From: Plectrocnemia conspersa
Taxonomy: Eukaryota; Arthropoda; Insecta; Trichoptera; Polycentropodidae
DNA: 64,000 nt
NCBI GenBank assembly: GCA_009617715.1
Contig: VTFK01000191.1
Span: 1,054,001-1,118,000, forward strand
Direction of reading: 5' to 3'
Below are positions 11,698 to 25,821 of the stretch, piece by piece (within the stretch, counting starts at the first letter, position 1; the number at the start of each line of letters is the position of its first letter). A program made the position numbers and the translations under genes. Below the pieces are notes generated by a model, which saw nothing but the letters and a program-made list of their open reading frames with translations, had not been told where the DNA came from and made no database searches.

Positions 11698-14600
11698 ATG
11701 ACGTCCCCGCGCTATGATGAATCTCCCACTGGCCTAATGCACGTAAGTACAATCCACCAACTAACCAGCATCCATTAAAACCAAACATTCGCCACATTAA
11801 CGCACGTGTAATACGAAAAGCCAAAGTTCCCACCAAAAACTTGCACAAATCAAACATCTAAAAATCGATCAAATATTTAACTTCAAAGTGACAAATCGAT
11901 ATTAGGAACAATCTTAAACGTTTTATATATGTTATTATAATCGAATCGACGCACTAATACCGATATAAATTGAAATTTTTCATATAATTTCAGAACGTAA
12001 CCTTTAAATATTATATTTGTTAATGTGGCGTCTTCTGCCATGTGATTTGATATAATGCAATGTTTTATTCAATCTGGACGATATTTGTTTATGTTATATT
12101 GTTCTTAGGTAATTCGTGCATTGATCAGAGCACCAGGAGAAGACATAAACGCAACCAAACCCAAGAAGGCGCAACATCCTTACTACAAACGTCCTGGAAA
12201 AGGACACAATCATGATTGCTGTGACGCTTGTTCGGAAGGAGGCGATCTTATATGTTGTGATAGATGCCCGTCTAGCTTTCATCTCGGTTGCCAGTATGCA
12301 TAGAATAATAACAAAAATACAATAATACCAATAACTAAGTGTTATATTGTTTTAAATATTTAACAGGCTTTCAAAACAATACAACATATTACATAATCAA
12401 ACAATCATTTATGGACTTATTTCAATTTCAAGTTTTTCACAGTGATCCTCCTCTGGAAGAGTGCGATATACCGAATGGTCAGTGGCTATGTTTGGAATGC
12501 CGTAGCTCTGGCGAGCGCATTAGACCACTGTCACCGAGTTCTAGTACCAAAAACTCTGAAGGCGAAAAGAAAATCAGGTAAATTGATACAATAAATACCA
12601 TTTATCAAATTTCTCACTCAATTTATGATTGGAAGAAAATTTCGATGGTAATATTTAAAGATTGATTAAAACTCCGATTTTTATTATCAACTAAAACTAT
12701 CATTAAAATAAACAAATCTAAAACTATCATTAAAATAAACAAACGTATTTCATCTAATGGTCGGTCATTTGACACTCCTATGTATTAGATGTATAAAATA
12801 TAATACATAGGAGTTTTCCACATAAACAAAAATTTTCACTTCTACAACTTTTGTGAAAATGACAAAAACACAATTTATTGCAGCTCATTGTTTGTTTACA
12901 AACGAGCAAATGTATAGAATTTTATTTATTCAGCATGTGTAGAAATATTATATACTTGATATTTTACTTTCGAATATATCATAGAATATATTCAAATTCT
13001 GAAATAGAATTTAGACAAAACAAGGCAAACTTTTGGACTAAAATTTCCTGCTTAAATGTATAATATTATATAAAAACAATGATTTAATCAGCAGTGATAA
13101 ATCGCTTTTCTATCTTTTTCGTAAAAGTGATATAGCATAACCAAAAGGTTGTTAAAAGCATGTGCACTTGGATAAATAAAAACGTTTTACAACTCTAATT
13201 AGAATCCTAATGTTGATTTGAACAGTCTTATATTTTACATTATGAATAAGTTTTTCCACATTTTTCATGAGGTTTTTTTTGCTTGTCTTCATATAATTGT
13301 TAACTGTTCACTAGGGACGTTAACAAACGCAAAACAAGCACGTATCGCCTCTGCAATGCTAATTGTAATTATATCATGATAAACCTATAAATTTGAATCA
13401 GCTGTCTGAATCGTCTGCAAAGTAGCAGTTGATATTGATGCAGGATTACCACTAGGACGTTTCTGTTATTTCTACTAGACACATAGATGAATTCATATTT
13501 AATATAAAATGTATCATATTTTGCCTTTACATATTTCAATCTCATCGGCTCATAAATATGATTATTGAGGTATTTTTTTATAAAAGTAAACCTTTTATTC
13601 GTGGAAATTAATAATTATTATTTTTTCTTTCGTCTCGTAATGTATTCTATTAAATACCTTTTTAGATTATTTAGTGATTCTATACCACCCCTTTCAATGC
13701 TGTAAAGATTTGAAGCATTATTTTGTTCTAGCATGAGGTATGTACCATTTCTTCAAGTTCCTATTTTGGATTTAGGAATGGTTTGGTATAGAGCAAGTAT
13801 ATTGGCACTTGTCACACAACCCATAGCAGTGAAGTGCTGTCTAAATTAGAAGCATTTTATGGGATTGCTAAGTTATTTTATTAAAGTTGAATTTCTTTTA
13901 AGACTCGGCAGCAACTGGCTGGCGAGTGTCACTCACATAATGTGTTAGGAGTATGTGACATCTTATAAGATAAGATCTCGTATTAGTTGATCGAGATTTC
14001 TGCATTTATTCTTATCTCAATGAAAAGAAATGCCTTATTAACTGTAAAAAATTCTTATCGAAATATATCATCAAAACTAAAAAAAATACATGAAAGTTGA
14101 AACGCATATTTATCATTTAACTAAATTACAATTTTAAATGCTATTTTTTAAATAAAAAAATCATTTAATCGCCTTTTCATCAAAAAATCTATCATATTGG
14201 ATAACATAACTAACTATTCTTGGCATTCTAAACTAAATTGTTCAATGTCAATGAATTTTCTGATCAAGCTCATCCCCTCATAGCTCAATTATACCCTGTT
14301 TGCGTCAACACAGTCAGTTTGAGAACTATCCATTTCATCGTTATTCATAACTGAGAAAGAAATTGCAAGTTTTGGTTTACGCCCCTACTATTAGCTCTAA
14401 TCTAAAGCACACGATACGGATATATGTTTGATATACTTATCATTACTCCTGTTTATATTTTGAACAAATTTATAGAAATTAAAAGCATTACTATATTTTT
14501 TATGTTTATATATAAGTATATTCGTATCGTGTGCTTTAGAGCTTATAGTAGAGGCGTAAACCCAAACTTGCTATCTCTTTCTCAATTATGAATAATGATG

Positions 14601-17600
14601 AAATGGATAGCTCTCGAACTGACTATGTTAACACAAATAGAGTATAGATTTAAATTTGGCGATTAATGTAGCCAAATCATATTTTTTAATATTCCTTCTT
14701 GTTTTTTTACTTGTAGAAACCTCTGCATAATTTAGAAGAGTGTTTGGAAGCATTGTCCTGTTGTACGAAAATGAAATATATACCTGCGAGATAATAATAA
14801 AAAAAAACAACATATATATACATATATATATATATATATTACAGAACCACTGCATAAATTTTAGATTGATTAATTGATTTTTATAACTATAGGACGCTCC
14901 GAGTCAACAGATCTAATTCGAGCATTAGTTCAGCTAGCACTTCCAGTCGTAAAACTGATAAAGAAAAAGAAAAGGATGTCCCTGACAAAGAATCGGAGAC
15001 TGATAAAAACTCAAACGGCTCTAAACCAGAAGATCAGCCTGTCGAATCAAATGTTGAAATGCCTCCGCCGGAAGAAGTCGACACGGGGCCTTTGTCGATA
15101 CTCGTCAAAGCGGCAAAAATTATGAACCCAAGACAGTTTCAACTACCACCCGAAATGCAAATTAACTGTCCATTCCCCGGAACAGATAAACGTCGGTTTA
15201 CTATTTTTTGAAATCCTAATTCTTATATACTTAAGTTAACATTTTTTTATGATAGCTGAAAACGGAAAGGCTTCTGTGGCGCACATGCGTGATCAATGGG
15301 GATGTGTGCCTCTACCGGCTAAGTTATGCTTTCATTGTCAGAAGAGTTGCCGTGTGGCGCCTCTTGTTCAATGTGATTATTGTCCACTGCTTTTTCATCA
15401 GGTATTTATTCATTAAAAACACTTTTCTTTATATTATATTATGATGTGGTATGGTTCAATAGGCTATCATTAAATGGCTTATCAAAACATAAAACAATGA
15501 ACGGTTTGTGCATTTATTTTAATATGATTTATAAATATACGCCTTTTACTCATAATACTAAATAATTCCTATGGATTTTTAGGACTGTTTGGACCCTCCA
15601 CTCACAGCTCTTCCATCAGGACGATGGATGTGCCCTAATCATGTCGAACAATATATCGTAAGACTATAAGCTATATTTACTAATATCGATCCGGTGAAAT
15701 AAATTAATATTCTTTTGACAGGACTGGAAACTTGTAAACTCGATATCAGCGACTGAGAGAGTCGCCCTTTGGGATAAATTTGGCGGTCCTGTAGACCAGA
15801 ATGCGGTTCGATTAGACTTCATTAGATGCGCTCGTAGAAAGAATCCACCGTTTCGTATTCATTTACCAAGTGGTGCGCTTAAAGGTAGAGTGCGCGTCCC
15901 TGAAATGGTTCGATACCATTATAAATTCCCACCGTCGCTATTGCCACAAAGAAGAGAATTCCAACGCTGCAATATGGGTAAATCAAACATTAACTATTTT
16001 AATCTAGAGTTGATTTAACATTGATTTGTTTACAGTGTTAAAAAATAAGATGTACAATCCAGCGGAGGAAGAGAATGGTAATAAGAAAGATGTAATATGC
16101 TTAGACCTTCATTGTCCTAAATATCTCACGAAGAACAAAGATTGCTACCACCATGAAATCGATCTTCAAGAGGAAGAACAGTTGAATTGTGCAAACGATG
16201 ACTTAAAAAACATATCCGAAGAAATGTCAAATTTAACGAAGATCGACGAAGAATCCGACAGCCAAGATTCGAAGCCTTATTTAGTGATCGGGCCAAAGAA
16301 GAGAAAAACACGCGAGACTCACGACGTTGAAATGGCGCAGCCGAAAGAAGAGCATCGGAGCATTGAAAAACCTGATGTTATCTTGGGCATAATCGAGACC
16401 GACTCTAAAGAGACTAACGAGATATTGTTCTCGGTCGAGGAGCAGTTGAAAAAGATCGATATAAGACTCATTAAATTGTTGGCGTTTCAACGATTGCAGC
16501 AACTGTTGGGCTTGGATAACCGTGACGGATTAGACGACAGCATATCGGAATTGATACTTAAGAGCATCGATAAAAAAAGTCTTGTGCCTTATGGTTTTCG
16601 CCACGTGGCTCTACCCAGTGAGTTGTTGAGTAAAAAGGACGTCGAAAAAATAGCTAAAGATGTGGCTGGAGCCATAGCTCCGCAAGAGGAAATATTAAAA
16701 TTACGAATGGGGTCTACTAGCAGTCCAAAATTGCCAACTATTCCCATTAATTTTGGTCCAACTGCTCCAATGCCATCGTTGAGTGCTCATCCGGTGCGAG
16801 CTACGTTATGTCCAGTAGAACGTCCGGCTAGGTTTTTATATCTATATATCCAGTGGTAGTTTGTAAATTTACTGTTTGTTTGAAATGCTGAAGCAGCATT
16901 TCCATGATTTTATATCACAAACTGTCACTGTATTATCTATTATATATATATGACAATCATCTTCATATATTTTATTACGATGTGATTATTATAGAAATGG
17001 ATTAGGAGACGGATTAGGCAGACCGATTCCGATGAGGCTATCACGCTTAAGTGTTGGAATGGGGGCTTGTGATTTGGCATTACAACGGTACGGCTCATGT
17101 TCGTTCATCTCGGAAAAACATGCACTCATATTTTACGATGAAGTAAGTACATAAAACTGGTTTTTAACTTACCTGATTCATCTCACGGTTTATGGATACA
17201 TTAAAATTTATTAGATCACTAAGCATTTCGAGCTGATAAACTATTCCGAATTCGGGACATGTGTCAATGGACAATTGTACTCATGCGACTTTACTGAAAT
17301 GATACCGGCAACGGGAGAGACCACTGGTGCTGAAGAAAGAGCTGCTGGACTGCGTAACATAGCTGCTAAAAGACGTAGTAGTACAAAAGCGGGCAAAAAT
17401 AAAAGGTATCAAAAAATATTTCGCCACTTCATCAAACTTTTTTTTATATTATGAAAGTACTAAATCTTTGAGTTTGCGATCTATTTTTTAATTTTAATTT
17501 CTAAGGTGATTAATATTCAAACATATATTTTATTGAAAACCAGCTTTAAGTTTCCCAATTGCTCATCTAAATTGATATTGGTGTTTAGCCTGGCCAGAAC

Positions 17601-19123
17601 AAAATGTGAGGATGTCATTGTTAATGTGATTAAGCCACTGTTGTTTCAGCAACTTTGTGAAGATTTAAACAAAACAAATTATGTGACAATATCAATTGAT
17701 ACTTCCAATAGGAAAGAAATTAAAACTGCCGTGTGTTGTGCAGTATTTTGCACTAGATTGTAGAGTAAAAGTACAACTTTTAGACAATCAGTTCCCAATG
17801 AAACTGCAGAAATATTGACAAACTAATTAATATCAGTTATCAAAAAACAAAAAAATATTGGATTTTGTGGAGATAACTGCAATACCAATTTTGGGAGTGT
17901 AAAACGAAAAGGAGAAAACAATTTTTATAGTCGATTGAAGAAGGAACTGGGAAGAAATATTGTGGGCATTTGGTTGCGGGCTCACATCATTCATAGCAGT
18001 TTTCAAACTGCAGTTGATATTCTACCTATTAAAATAGGAGGTTTGAGTCACACAACAAAAAGCGTTTGTGAATATGTAGATGTCGAGTATAAAAAGGTTT
18101 TTCAACACGGCAACACACATTTTCTTTCGCTTCTTCCTGATATTTACAGAATAATTGTAATCTTTCAGGAACTGAGATCATATTTCATTACACGAGAACA
18201 CTGTCCACTGATTTTTTGAAAATGATTGTGGTGAAATGTATTTGTGGTTTGTGCAAGGGCAAATCAAATTGTTTAACAAATCTATTTTAAATATGTCAAG
18301 TACAAAAGCGAGTGCAACTGATATTGTCAGTGAAATTAGAAAATTAAAAAGAAATCTTGAGGAAAGGCATTATACAAAATTTATACCTCGAGAAGCAAAA
18401 CCGCTTTTTAGATAATTGAAAAATAAAGTAAGTATTAATATTAATAAAACTACAAGAATTTACAAAATTAAACCGTTTTTGTGGAACAGAATCTTTTACT
18501 TGGATAAACAACAATGAATTAACTTGGTCTGAAATTGAAGCTTCAGGTGAAAAATATAATGAAACTGTTGCAAATGAAAAAAAATATCAGTAAATCTTGT
18601 TCTCTGTTTGGATTTAATATAGTTCATGTAAGGAAAATATTCACGCAAATAATAAATTACTTAATTAAATTTAATATTAATTATTATTAATTTGATCAAA
18701 ATTTTCTTATTATTGTGTCTTTCGTTTTTAATAAATTTATCTATAACGTGTTTCATTAATATTTTTTGAATTGACGAATGCCGATGTGAAATGATCAATA
18801 TATAAATTACGATATAAACTCGACAGACCATTTTCAATTATATTATATTTTATATATCGAAAAAATTATAGATACATGTGGTTTTTGATCAATTTCATTA
18901 GATAATTACCTGTCATGTTTGTTAACGATAGCATTGGAATTTCAGCACACCATCTGCTCAAATTTATGAGTCAACTTGTGCCTGCATCGAAAGCGGAGCG
19001 CACAAAAGAGAACTCGTAGCCGGGTGGGAAGGTACCGCAGTATTGACCCACGGATCACTGTTGCAATTTGGATGCATCATGTTCGTCTTTTCGATCACCG
19101 ACGCGCCATTAATGCAAGAATGA
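11698..19123 (+). CDS. PHF12: PHD finger protein 12 (PHF12/Pf1), 11 exons
   Basis: Exons are 11698-11742, 12109-12293, 12443-12577, 14893-15191, 15256-15401, 15583-15657, 15722-15977, 16036-16831, 16995-17142, 17215-17405 and 18946-19123. They sum to 817 residues in one frame (human PHF12 is about 1,000). PHD1 spans about residues 52-98 ([18 protein letters not shown] then SFHLGC). PHD2 spans about 246-292 ([28 protein letters not shown]), close to the human protein. A conserved helix [14 protein letters not shown] follows, then an FHA-like region from about 655 ([42 protein letters not shown]). In mammals PHF12 bridges Sin3/HDAC, MRG15 and TLE co-repressors on transcribed chromatin. Exon 4's donor (C/GTCGGT) and exon 8's donor (AG/GTTTTT) are weak but are the only ones that keep the frame. 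Confidence 0.93.
12692..12745. repeat. short tandem duplication in PHF12 intron 3
   Basis: A unit beginning CTAAAACTATCATTAAAATA occurs twice in direct succession, about 27 bases each. A small hairpin (ACTCCTATGTATTA facing TAATACATAGGAGT) follows at about 12773-12814. Confidence 0.6.
14292..14646. mobile_element. palindromic MITE in PHF12 intron 3
   Basis: Two arms of roughly 140 bases are inverted copies of each other around an AT-rich core. Matched blocks include ACAGTCAGTTTGAGA with its rightward complement, ATCCATTTCATC, and AAAGCACACGATACG against CGTATCGTGTGCTTT. The ends begin and finish at TA (TACCCTGTTTG left, TATACTCTATTTG as the right complement), as expected for Tc1/mariner-type insertion. 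There is no coding capacity. It lies in the same 2.3 kb intron that separates PHF12 exons 3 and 4. Confidence 0.75.
17506..18640 (+). pseudogene. hAT-like transposase remnant in PHF12 intron 10
   Basis: Reading across frames gives a decayed domesticated-type hAT transposase (ZBED/SCAND3-like). The pieces are [20 protein letters not shown] (about 17650-17710), [18 protein letters not shown] (about 17858-17912), [20 protein letters not shown] in the open segment 17935-18219, then [20 protein letters not shown] (about 18337-18396). A TAG and several frame changes interrupt it. The C-terminal dimerisation region is missing. Clear terminal inverted repeats were not found. It lies within the intron 17406-18945 in the same orientation as PHF12. 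Confidence 0.6.
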
Positions 19124-22100
19124 TATTGCATTGATCGGTAACGTTGGCGGTGGCGGTGAGTATTTCTATTTTTGATTTACACGCCGTTGAAAAACTAGTT
19201 TATATATCCTAATTTTAATTTTAAACACTTTCTTCTCTTCTGTAATGTTTGTTGAATCAGAGATATGTTTTTTATATTATATTAAGTAAACATATATTAA
19301 ATCATATATAATGACGACGGTGATTGAATTAATGTGTATTAAATATTGGCTATGCCTTTGAGTAGTTGAAAAATTGTTAACCAGAAAGCCGCGTGATCTT
19401 CTCTGCAACGGGGTAAACTTTTGAAGATAATTTTTGTTAATAGATATAAAATTTTAAACGATTGAGTACAATTTTTTAAAGTATCACTTAAATTTGTGTC
19501 TTTCTGCTGAAATTTTCTATATCAAGCAGTGGTGACTAGTGAGGCTATGTTATTTGTATATTAGCATTGTATCCGTTCAAGGAGTCATTTTAATATAAAA
19601 ATTATAAATTAATAGGTGGCTTAACAGAGAATTTTTTATATTTATTCTATTAAAAAATTAAATTATATATCTTAATTGATCTATTTGCCATTACAGTTAT
19701 AATATTAAAGAAAATAACCAAATAGCCTCTCGAGCCGTCGCTGATGTTTATTATAAAATGTGTTTTGGCAAATAGACTCGATTGATGCACAAAATATATT
19801 TATATTAGCAAATGGTTCAATCTGTTTTATTACAATGTATAGGCTCAATTGTTTATAAGATATATACGTAGCTTAATCAAAATCGACTAACGTACGCAAT
19901 AACTCATGTACAATACTTATGTAATTATGTACAAAATATATACATGCGCATGCAATCTACTGTGTTAAAATGTTTTTACATTAGAGTGAATTTTTGTTTT
20001 TAATTTTTATTTTACCCCGTTTTTGTTGTATTTTTTTTAGATGTTAGCGTTTTACTCCTGCTTTTCGTTTTAGATTAGAGTTTATATTAAATAATAATTA
20101 TAATGCAGTGATGAGTGATTATTGTAAGCGTATTCATGAATTATTACAAATGTCACTTTTGCAGTTAATTTATGATCAGTGCCCGAAAAAAGTATAATAT
20201 GAATTTTTTATAATAATTTAGAAAATAGTCATGCTAGACGCAGCCTCTATTATATGGTTCAAATTTAATTGTTAAATATATGCTCATAACCGACAAGTAC
20301 CTTTTTGATTCCACAAAGCAAAGTGAAACTTATCATTAAAAGTAGAGAGACATCTATATTTTAAATATAATATATATTATAAATAGTTTACGATTAAATT
20401 AAAATAAATGTTTCTGATTTCAGTCTAAGTGATAATACATTAATAAATTATCTGGTGTAACACATTAGACTTACGTATGTTAAGTTGCTGTAATAGATTA
20501 CAATATCATATATTAAAAACATGCTGTACTTTGACAAAAATTTATATTGTAAAATCGCAATCGTATTAAATTTAGACTGATACAAAATATGTACAAGATC
20601 AATGACTACTAAAAGTTTACCAGAATAAGCAAATATTTTTTTATATATACTATTTTTTATGATTGTTAGTTTAAGATTGTGTATTTATGATGTCAAACAA
20701 GTAGCGTTTAATAGTTAATAAAAAACATTGTGATTAGATTTTCGTTGTTGTTGAATACTGCAAAGTGACAAATGTTCTTTTATTTACATTATTGCAATCT
20801 ATTGATTGGCTTTAAAACAATTTACTCGATACTTAAATATAAAGTATTATTCAATTTATATGAAATACATACATAGCTATAAATATACAATATTGTTTCA
20901 TTGCTTGGTTGTGCATTTTTGTTTTTATATATATATAAATATATATAGATATAATATGTGTATATATTGAATCAATTTGTCTGAAAGAGAACACGTCTAC
21001 TGTAAACACAGATTCCTAAGTTATAATGTAGTGTAGTTATTATTTAAAAAAAATGGCAATACATAGTTGCTAAGGTGTTGAAATTCATGTACTCGTATTA
21101 TATTGTTTAAATACTTTATGAATATTACTAATTTATAACACTCATATTTTTGTCACAAAGGTAAGTTGACTCGATTTATATTATATGCTAATACTATTAC
21201 TTTTTACCTAACATATCATATTTTTTATGATTATAATATATAGTACATATTGAATTCATTTAACTTAATAATTATACTTTTTTAGAGTAGAAAAATAAAT
21301 TATCGTTGTATAATTATTAACGTGTTTTCTTTTTTACTATTTCCAGTTATGTAGCTTATTATATTTTGCTGTTATAATTATTAGATAGAATAAATTAATT
21401 CAATTTGTACTATATGTGCTAATTATCAAAAATAAAATCGACTATTTAAAACACATTTCAAATCATAGCTTAATTTTACAAATTAGTTATTTGATCTTTG
21501 TGGCAATAAATATGTAAAACGGTCAGTGTATTACGATGTTTTTAAAGTTCTTCTTTCCAACATTGAACACGATAATATTTATTAGTTTAATATGAAAAAA
21601 ATTAGTATATTGTTTTTCTTTATTCATTTTATTACTTTTGCTATTTTTATGTTTTAGGATGCCTTAAAAATAAGTTTGTTTGACTGACTTGTCCAGATCA
21701 TTAAAATTAATACTTTTAACGTTATTTGCTTGCATGCAGATAATTAAAATTAATACTTTAACATTATTCGCCTGTATGTTAACTTATAAGTGTGTATATA
21801 TAGAAAAAATGTACTATCTCTATTTTATATACATGTTTTTGGGTTCAACGATTTTATTTATAAATAAATTTGTCATTTAAAAGTGTTTTTTTTTTTCAAG
21901 TATATAAATAAATACAATACGGAATAATATACAAAAAATATTTATTTCAACATAGAGTTACACAAACGTGGCAAAGTAAAGTACCTACACACAGTGGCGG
22001 TTAATGAGGGTGCTAAAAAATATTTTATGAATGTCAAAACTATTTTTAATAAATCACGCAGCACCCCTCACGAACCACCGTTGACTATATGTATGTAACT

Positions 22101-24194
22101 TAAAACGCAAGGCAATATATATGTGTATATATATATATATATATTAAAATTATTGCCAGAATCGATGGATATATCGCACATTTCATTTTATCAGTCTCCT
22201 TGCGATTATTGAATGTGTTATATTGCGTGAATTTCATGTGTCAAAAAAAGATCTTGTATACCCTGTATTTATAGTTTTCTATAATAAAATAATTGGATAA
22301 AAATAAAATTTATGCAAATCCAAACATTTTGGTATAGTAAAAATAAAATGCGTTTGAAACCTACACATGAAATATTAATATTATATAATGGGAAAATTGT
22401 ATTTAAACACAAAATGCGTTCCACGACAGTTTGTTCGTTTGTTCGTAAAAAATACTAGAATATTTTTTTTATATATAATATATATAAAACTATAACACTG
22501 ATACAAAATTATAAATTGCAATATACATGTGTACAAATAGTTATTTAATGGAAATAAATCAATATTTGTTAATATAACATAAATAATATTCATTATCAAT
22601 TATCTAACAGTTAAAAGTATACACAGTTACAGCACAGATAAAGACATAGTAAAAAATAAGACAATCTAACATTGTCTCATTTTTTTTCACTCATCTCTTA
22701 TACACGTACAAGTTTTACGGAGCATTTAGAAGGTCGTTTCTGACGTCTGAAAAAATCTGCAATACGTTTCGGATAATTTATTTCTTTTGAGCAGCAGAGT
22801 GTTAAAATTCTATTATGTCAACAAATAAAAAAATATAAACTAAACATTATATAACTATAATACTGGCAATGTTGAAATGAAAAATCAACACATTTCACCG
22901 TTATTACACAACTGCTGTTAAAACACTATTGTTTACCGACTTTCCGAGCACCTGACGCTAATTGTAACAAACAGTCTAAAGGTTGAAAGATCTCAAATGC
23001 ATCCGTAAAAAATGATAATGAAACCAACAAATTGTGATTGAAGATAACGGTATAATTCGAGTCGAGCGTTTTGACCTTTGAGTGCGAAACACCCACGTGC
23101 GAATCTGACACGTGATTCAAATTTAAGTTAATTATATTTCCATCAAAAATATATTTAAAATAATGGTAGCTTTATTGTACGCAAGTCGTAATTACTATAA
23201 ATACAAATTATGGAATGAAAATTCATATATTTAACTCAAAGCACAGTTTCATTGTTTTTTTTGTTATGTAATGAAATAAAATACTTTTTAGCGCATAAAA
23301 TATGTTAAATTAATAAATTTGTATGTAATTATGTTTTTAATATAATTTTGTACATATGGAATAAAATTACATTAAAAATGGAACAAAACATCAATTGTCA
23401 TATCTGTAAAACTATAAATGGATTCTTATTTACAAAAAAAAAATGTAAATAAATACTACGATACCTAATGATATATAATAAACGCTCTGACTAATATATG
23501 ATTATAGTTTTTATTACTTTTTACTTTTCAATGATTTAACAATATATACTTGTATAAAATTCACGATAATCACAACAGTATTTCAACGAGACATCTAACA
23601 CCTTCCGCATTTAATATACTATAATATAAGTCAAATTTCATATTAACCTCTTCATCTCTAATTATATTTATTCATTGGTTTCGTTTTATTATTAATCAAC
23701 CCTTCCCAGTGATTTATTCAACGTCTTGATTTTTATTTACTACGAAAGAAATTGCATGAAGATAAATCAAAAAGTAAACCATCAAGAACAATATGATCTA
23801 AAAACCTTAACTTTTTAGTGCTCTGAATTTTTTTATAAATGTATTCTTCGTGTACAACATGGGCCAATTAATATTTACGCAAACAAGAAGTTTTTTATAT
23901 ATTTATACAATTTAATTGAGTCGTTTTGATCTCCATAATCGACAAATTCGATGGCACTATTTGTGGGATAATTAAGAGCATATTAATATTTACACATTTG
24001 AGGACCGAAATATAACAGAAAAAAGTCGATCATTGGCCCACCTCATATTTAAAATAATAGTGTATACAAAACATTGAGCAAGCTTCGTTTGTGTTTTGTG
24101 AATCATGTAAAAGCATTATCGGCGTTTTCTTGTCTCGCTCGTACTAAACTGGCTAAGGGTTTCAATTACCTACTATGTCAAAGAATATTTACTT
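19124..24194. other. 5-kb convergent intergenic / 3' UTR region
   Basis: This stretch lies between the stop codons of PHF12 (+) and Rab35 (-), so much of it may be 3' UTR of one or the other. It is very AT-rich with several AATAAA and TTTATT hexamers (for example near 20718, 21507 and 21905). A small hAT-type MITE sits at 21992-22083. The short ORFs at 21680-21880, 22381-22599 and 22926-23120 have no recognisable domain. Confidence 0.5.
21992..22083. mobile_element. short hAT-type MITE
   Basis: The left end CAGTGGCGGTTAATGAGGGT is matched by the complement of the right end (CAACGGTGGTTCGTGAGGGG). The roughly 24-base terminal repeats enclose only about 45 bases. The CAGTGGCG start is typical of hAT-superfamily MITEs. 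I could not see an intact 8-bp duplication. Confidence 0.6.
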
Positions 24195-25544
24195 TTAATT
24201 TGTCAGCAAGCAGTTAAGCACCACACTGCTTGTAGGTAATATTAGCAACATTTTTTCTTCTGTTTGTGTGATCGCCTCAAATTGACTGTGTCTGAGTGAG
24301 GCGTTGATATTCTGTCGTTCGATCATATCGAGTTTGGAACGTAATACCTTAAAATATATAACAATTCATATCACTGTTATAATGTGGGTAAAATGCACGA
24401 TTATTATATATAAATACCATTTTCGTGACTCGAAGGAACATTTCTTCGACATTAATATTATCTTTGGCGCTCGTTTCGAACAGCGTTATTCCTATGGTAT
24501 CTGCAAATCTTTGAGCGTCATCAGTCAATACAACTTTTCGCTCCGGCGTATCGTTCTTATTGCCAACTATAATCAATAACATATATATAATAATATCGGT
24601 GTGATTTTATTTAATATTGAATTAATATTGCATACCTAGGACTTTATTCACAACGTCACAATTTTGTTCGATCTCATGAAGCCATCTCTTGACGTTCGCG
24701 AACGAGTCACCGCTCGTAACATCGTACACTATGATGACGCCGTGTGTGCCTCTGTAATATGTGGCCGTTATCGTTCTGAATCTTTCCTGTCCGGCTGTAT
24801 CCCAAATTTGCAATTTCACACGTAAACCATCTATTTCAACAGTCCTTATTTTAAAATCTACACCGATGGTCGTTATATAATTGCCCGAGAACGTATTATC
24901 AGCGAACCTGAGCAGCAGCGAACTTTTACCGACGCCTGTAAAATTAAAAAAAAAACACAATTTACATAATATAACCTAAAATTCGAACGTCAAAAAAAGT
25001 ATATGCATATATTGCGCAATGAATGATGATAATGATAATATATATATTTAAATTTGAAGTTGCAAATGGTTGATTTTTGATGTTTTAAGACTGATATTTT
25101 CAAAAATAAGAATTATGACGTTAATATCTTCGAGAGGGGGGGGGGTCAATTAATTATTTTTAATTTAAACATACGACCGGTGGAATTTATTTGTTTTAAG
25201 ACCACCATTTTTAAAAATGAGTACCGATTATTTTGGATGATGGTCGTTTATTTTATTTTTTAATCACAAACGACCTCGCTTCTTTATCTGCGAGGGCGGA
25301 AACGGTCAATTTGATCGTTATGTTGTCACTTTTTGCGTCAATGGGGCGCATCGAGCGCGAGATATATTATATCAAAGTGGAAGGATTGTGACGAAGATGA
25401 CACTTCGTCGAACGACGGTTGACGTTAGTAAAAAGTAGTGAAAGGTATGGGGGGCGAAGGTTAACGGCGAAGTCGATGGAATGACGACTGACCGCTGTCG
25501 CCGATGATGAGCAGCTTGAAAAGATGATCGTAGTCGCGTGCCAT
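24195..25544 (-). CDS. Rab35: Rab35 small GTPase, 4 exons, frame break in last exon
   Basis: Exons (minus) are 25544-25493, 24935-24636, 24566-24418 and 24347 onward. The protein opens [18 protein letters not shown] and has P-loop GDSGVGKSS, switch [31 protein letters not shown] and [14 protein letters not shown]. These are diagnostic of Rab35, which acts in endosomal recycling, cytokinesis and actin control. Exon 4 opens [13 protein letters not shown] in frame and then diverges. The same frame runs to a stop at 24195-24197 (217 aa) without a prenylation motif. One base later in phase, the exon encodes SDTVNLRR, a lysine-rich stretch and a terminal CC before the stop at 24242-24244. Skipping one base gives 201 residues, the length of human RAB35. 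This is either a sequence error or a real loss of the double-cysteine tail. An in-frame upstream ATG exists, but the chosen start matches the family. Confidence 0.92.
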
Positions 25545-25821
25545 CCTTTGATCGCGCTGCGGCCTCCGATCGCCGCCGCCCGGATTACTCACGACCGGCC
25601 GATGTCGACTGTTGACCCGCGTAGCAACTTTTACGGCCATATACTTTATAATAAATATGCACATTTTTTATATTTAAATAAATTATGAAATAAACAATTT
25701 AAAAGCTTAGAAAGATTCCCCAAAAAGCAATGTTGTCAATTGCGATCTTATAAAGTAATCGTACATATACAACATATGGTACTTGTTAATTATATCGGTA
25801 CTACCATATAGTAAAGAATAT

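Noticed and set aside
22926..23120. 64-residue minus-strand ORF as the Rab35 last exon
   Set aside because: The true last exon is at 24347 and below, with VLRSK directly matching the family; this ORF has no Rab similarity or prenylation motif.
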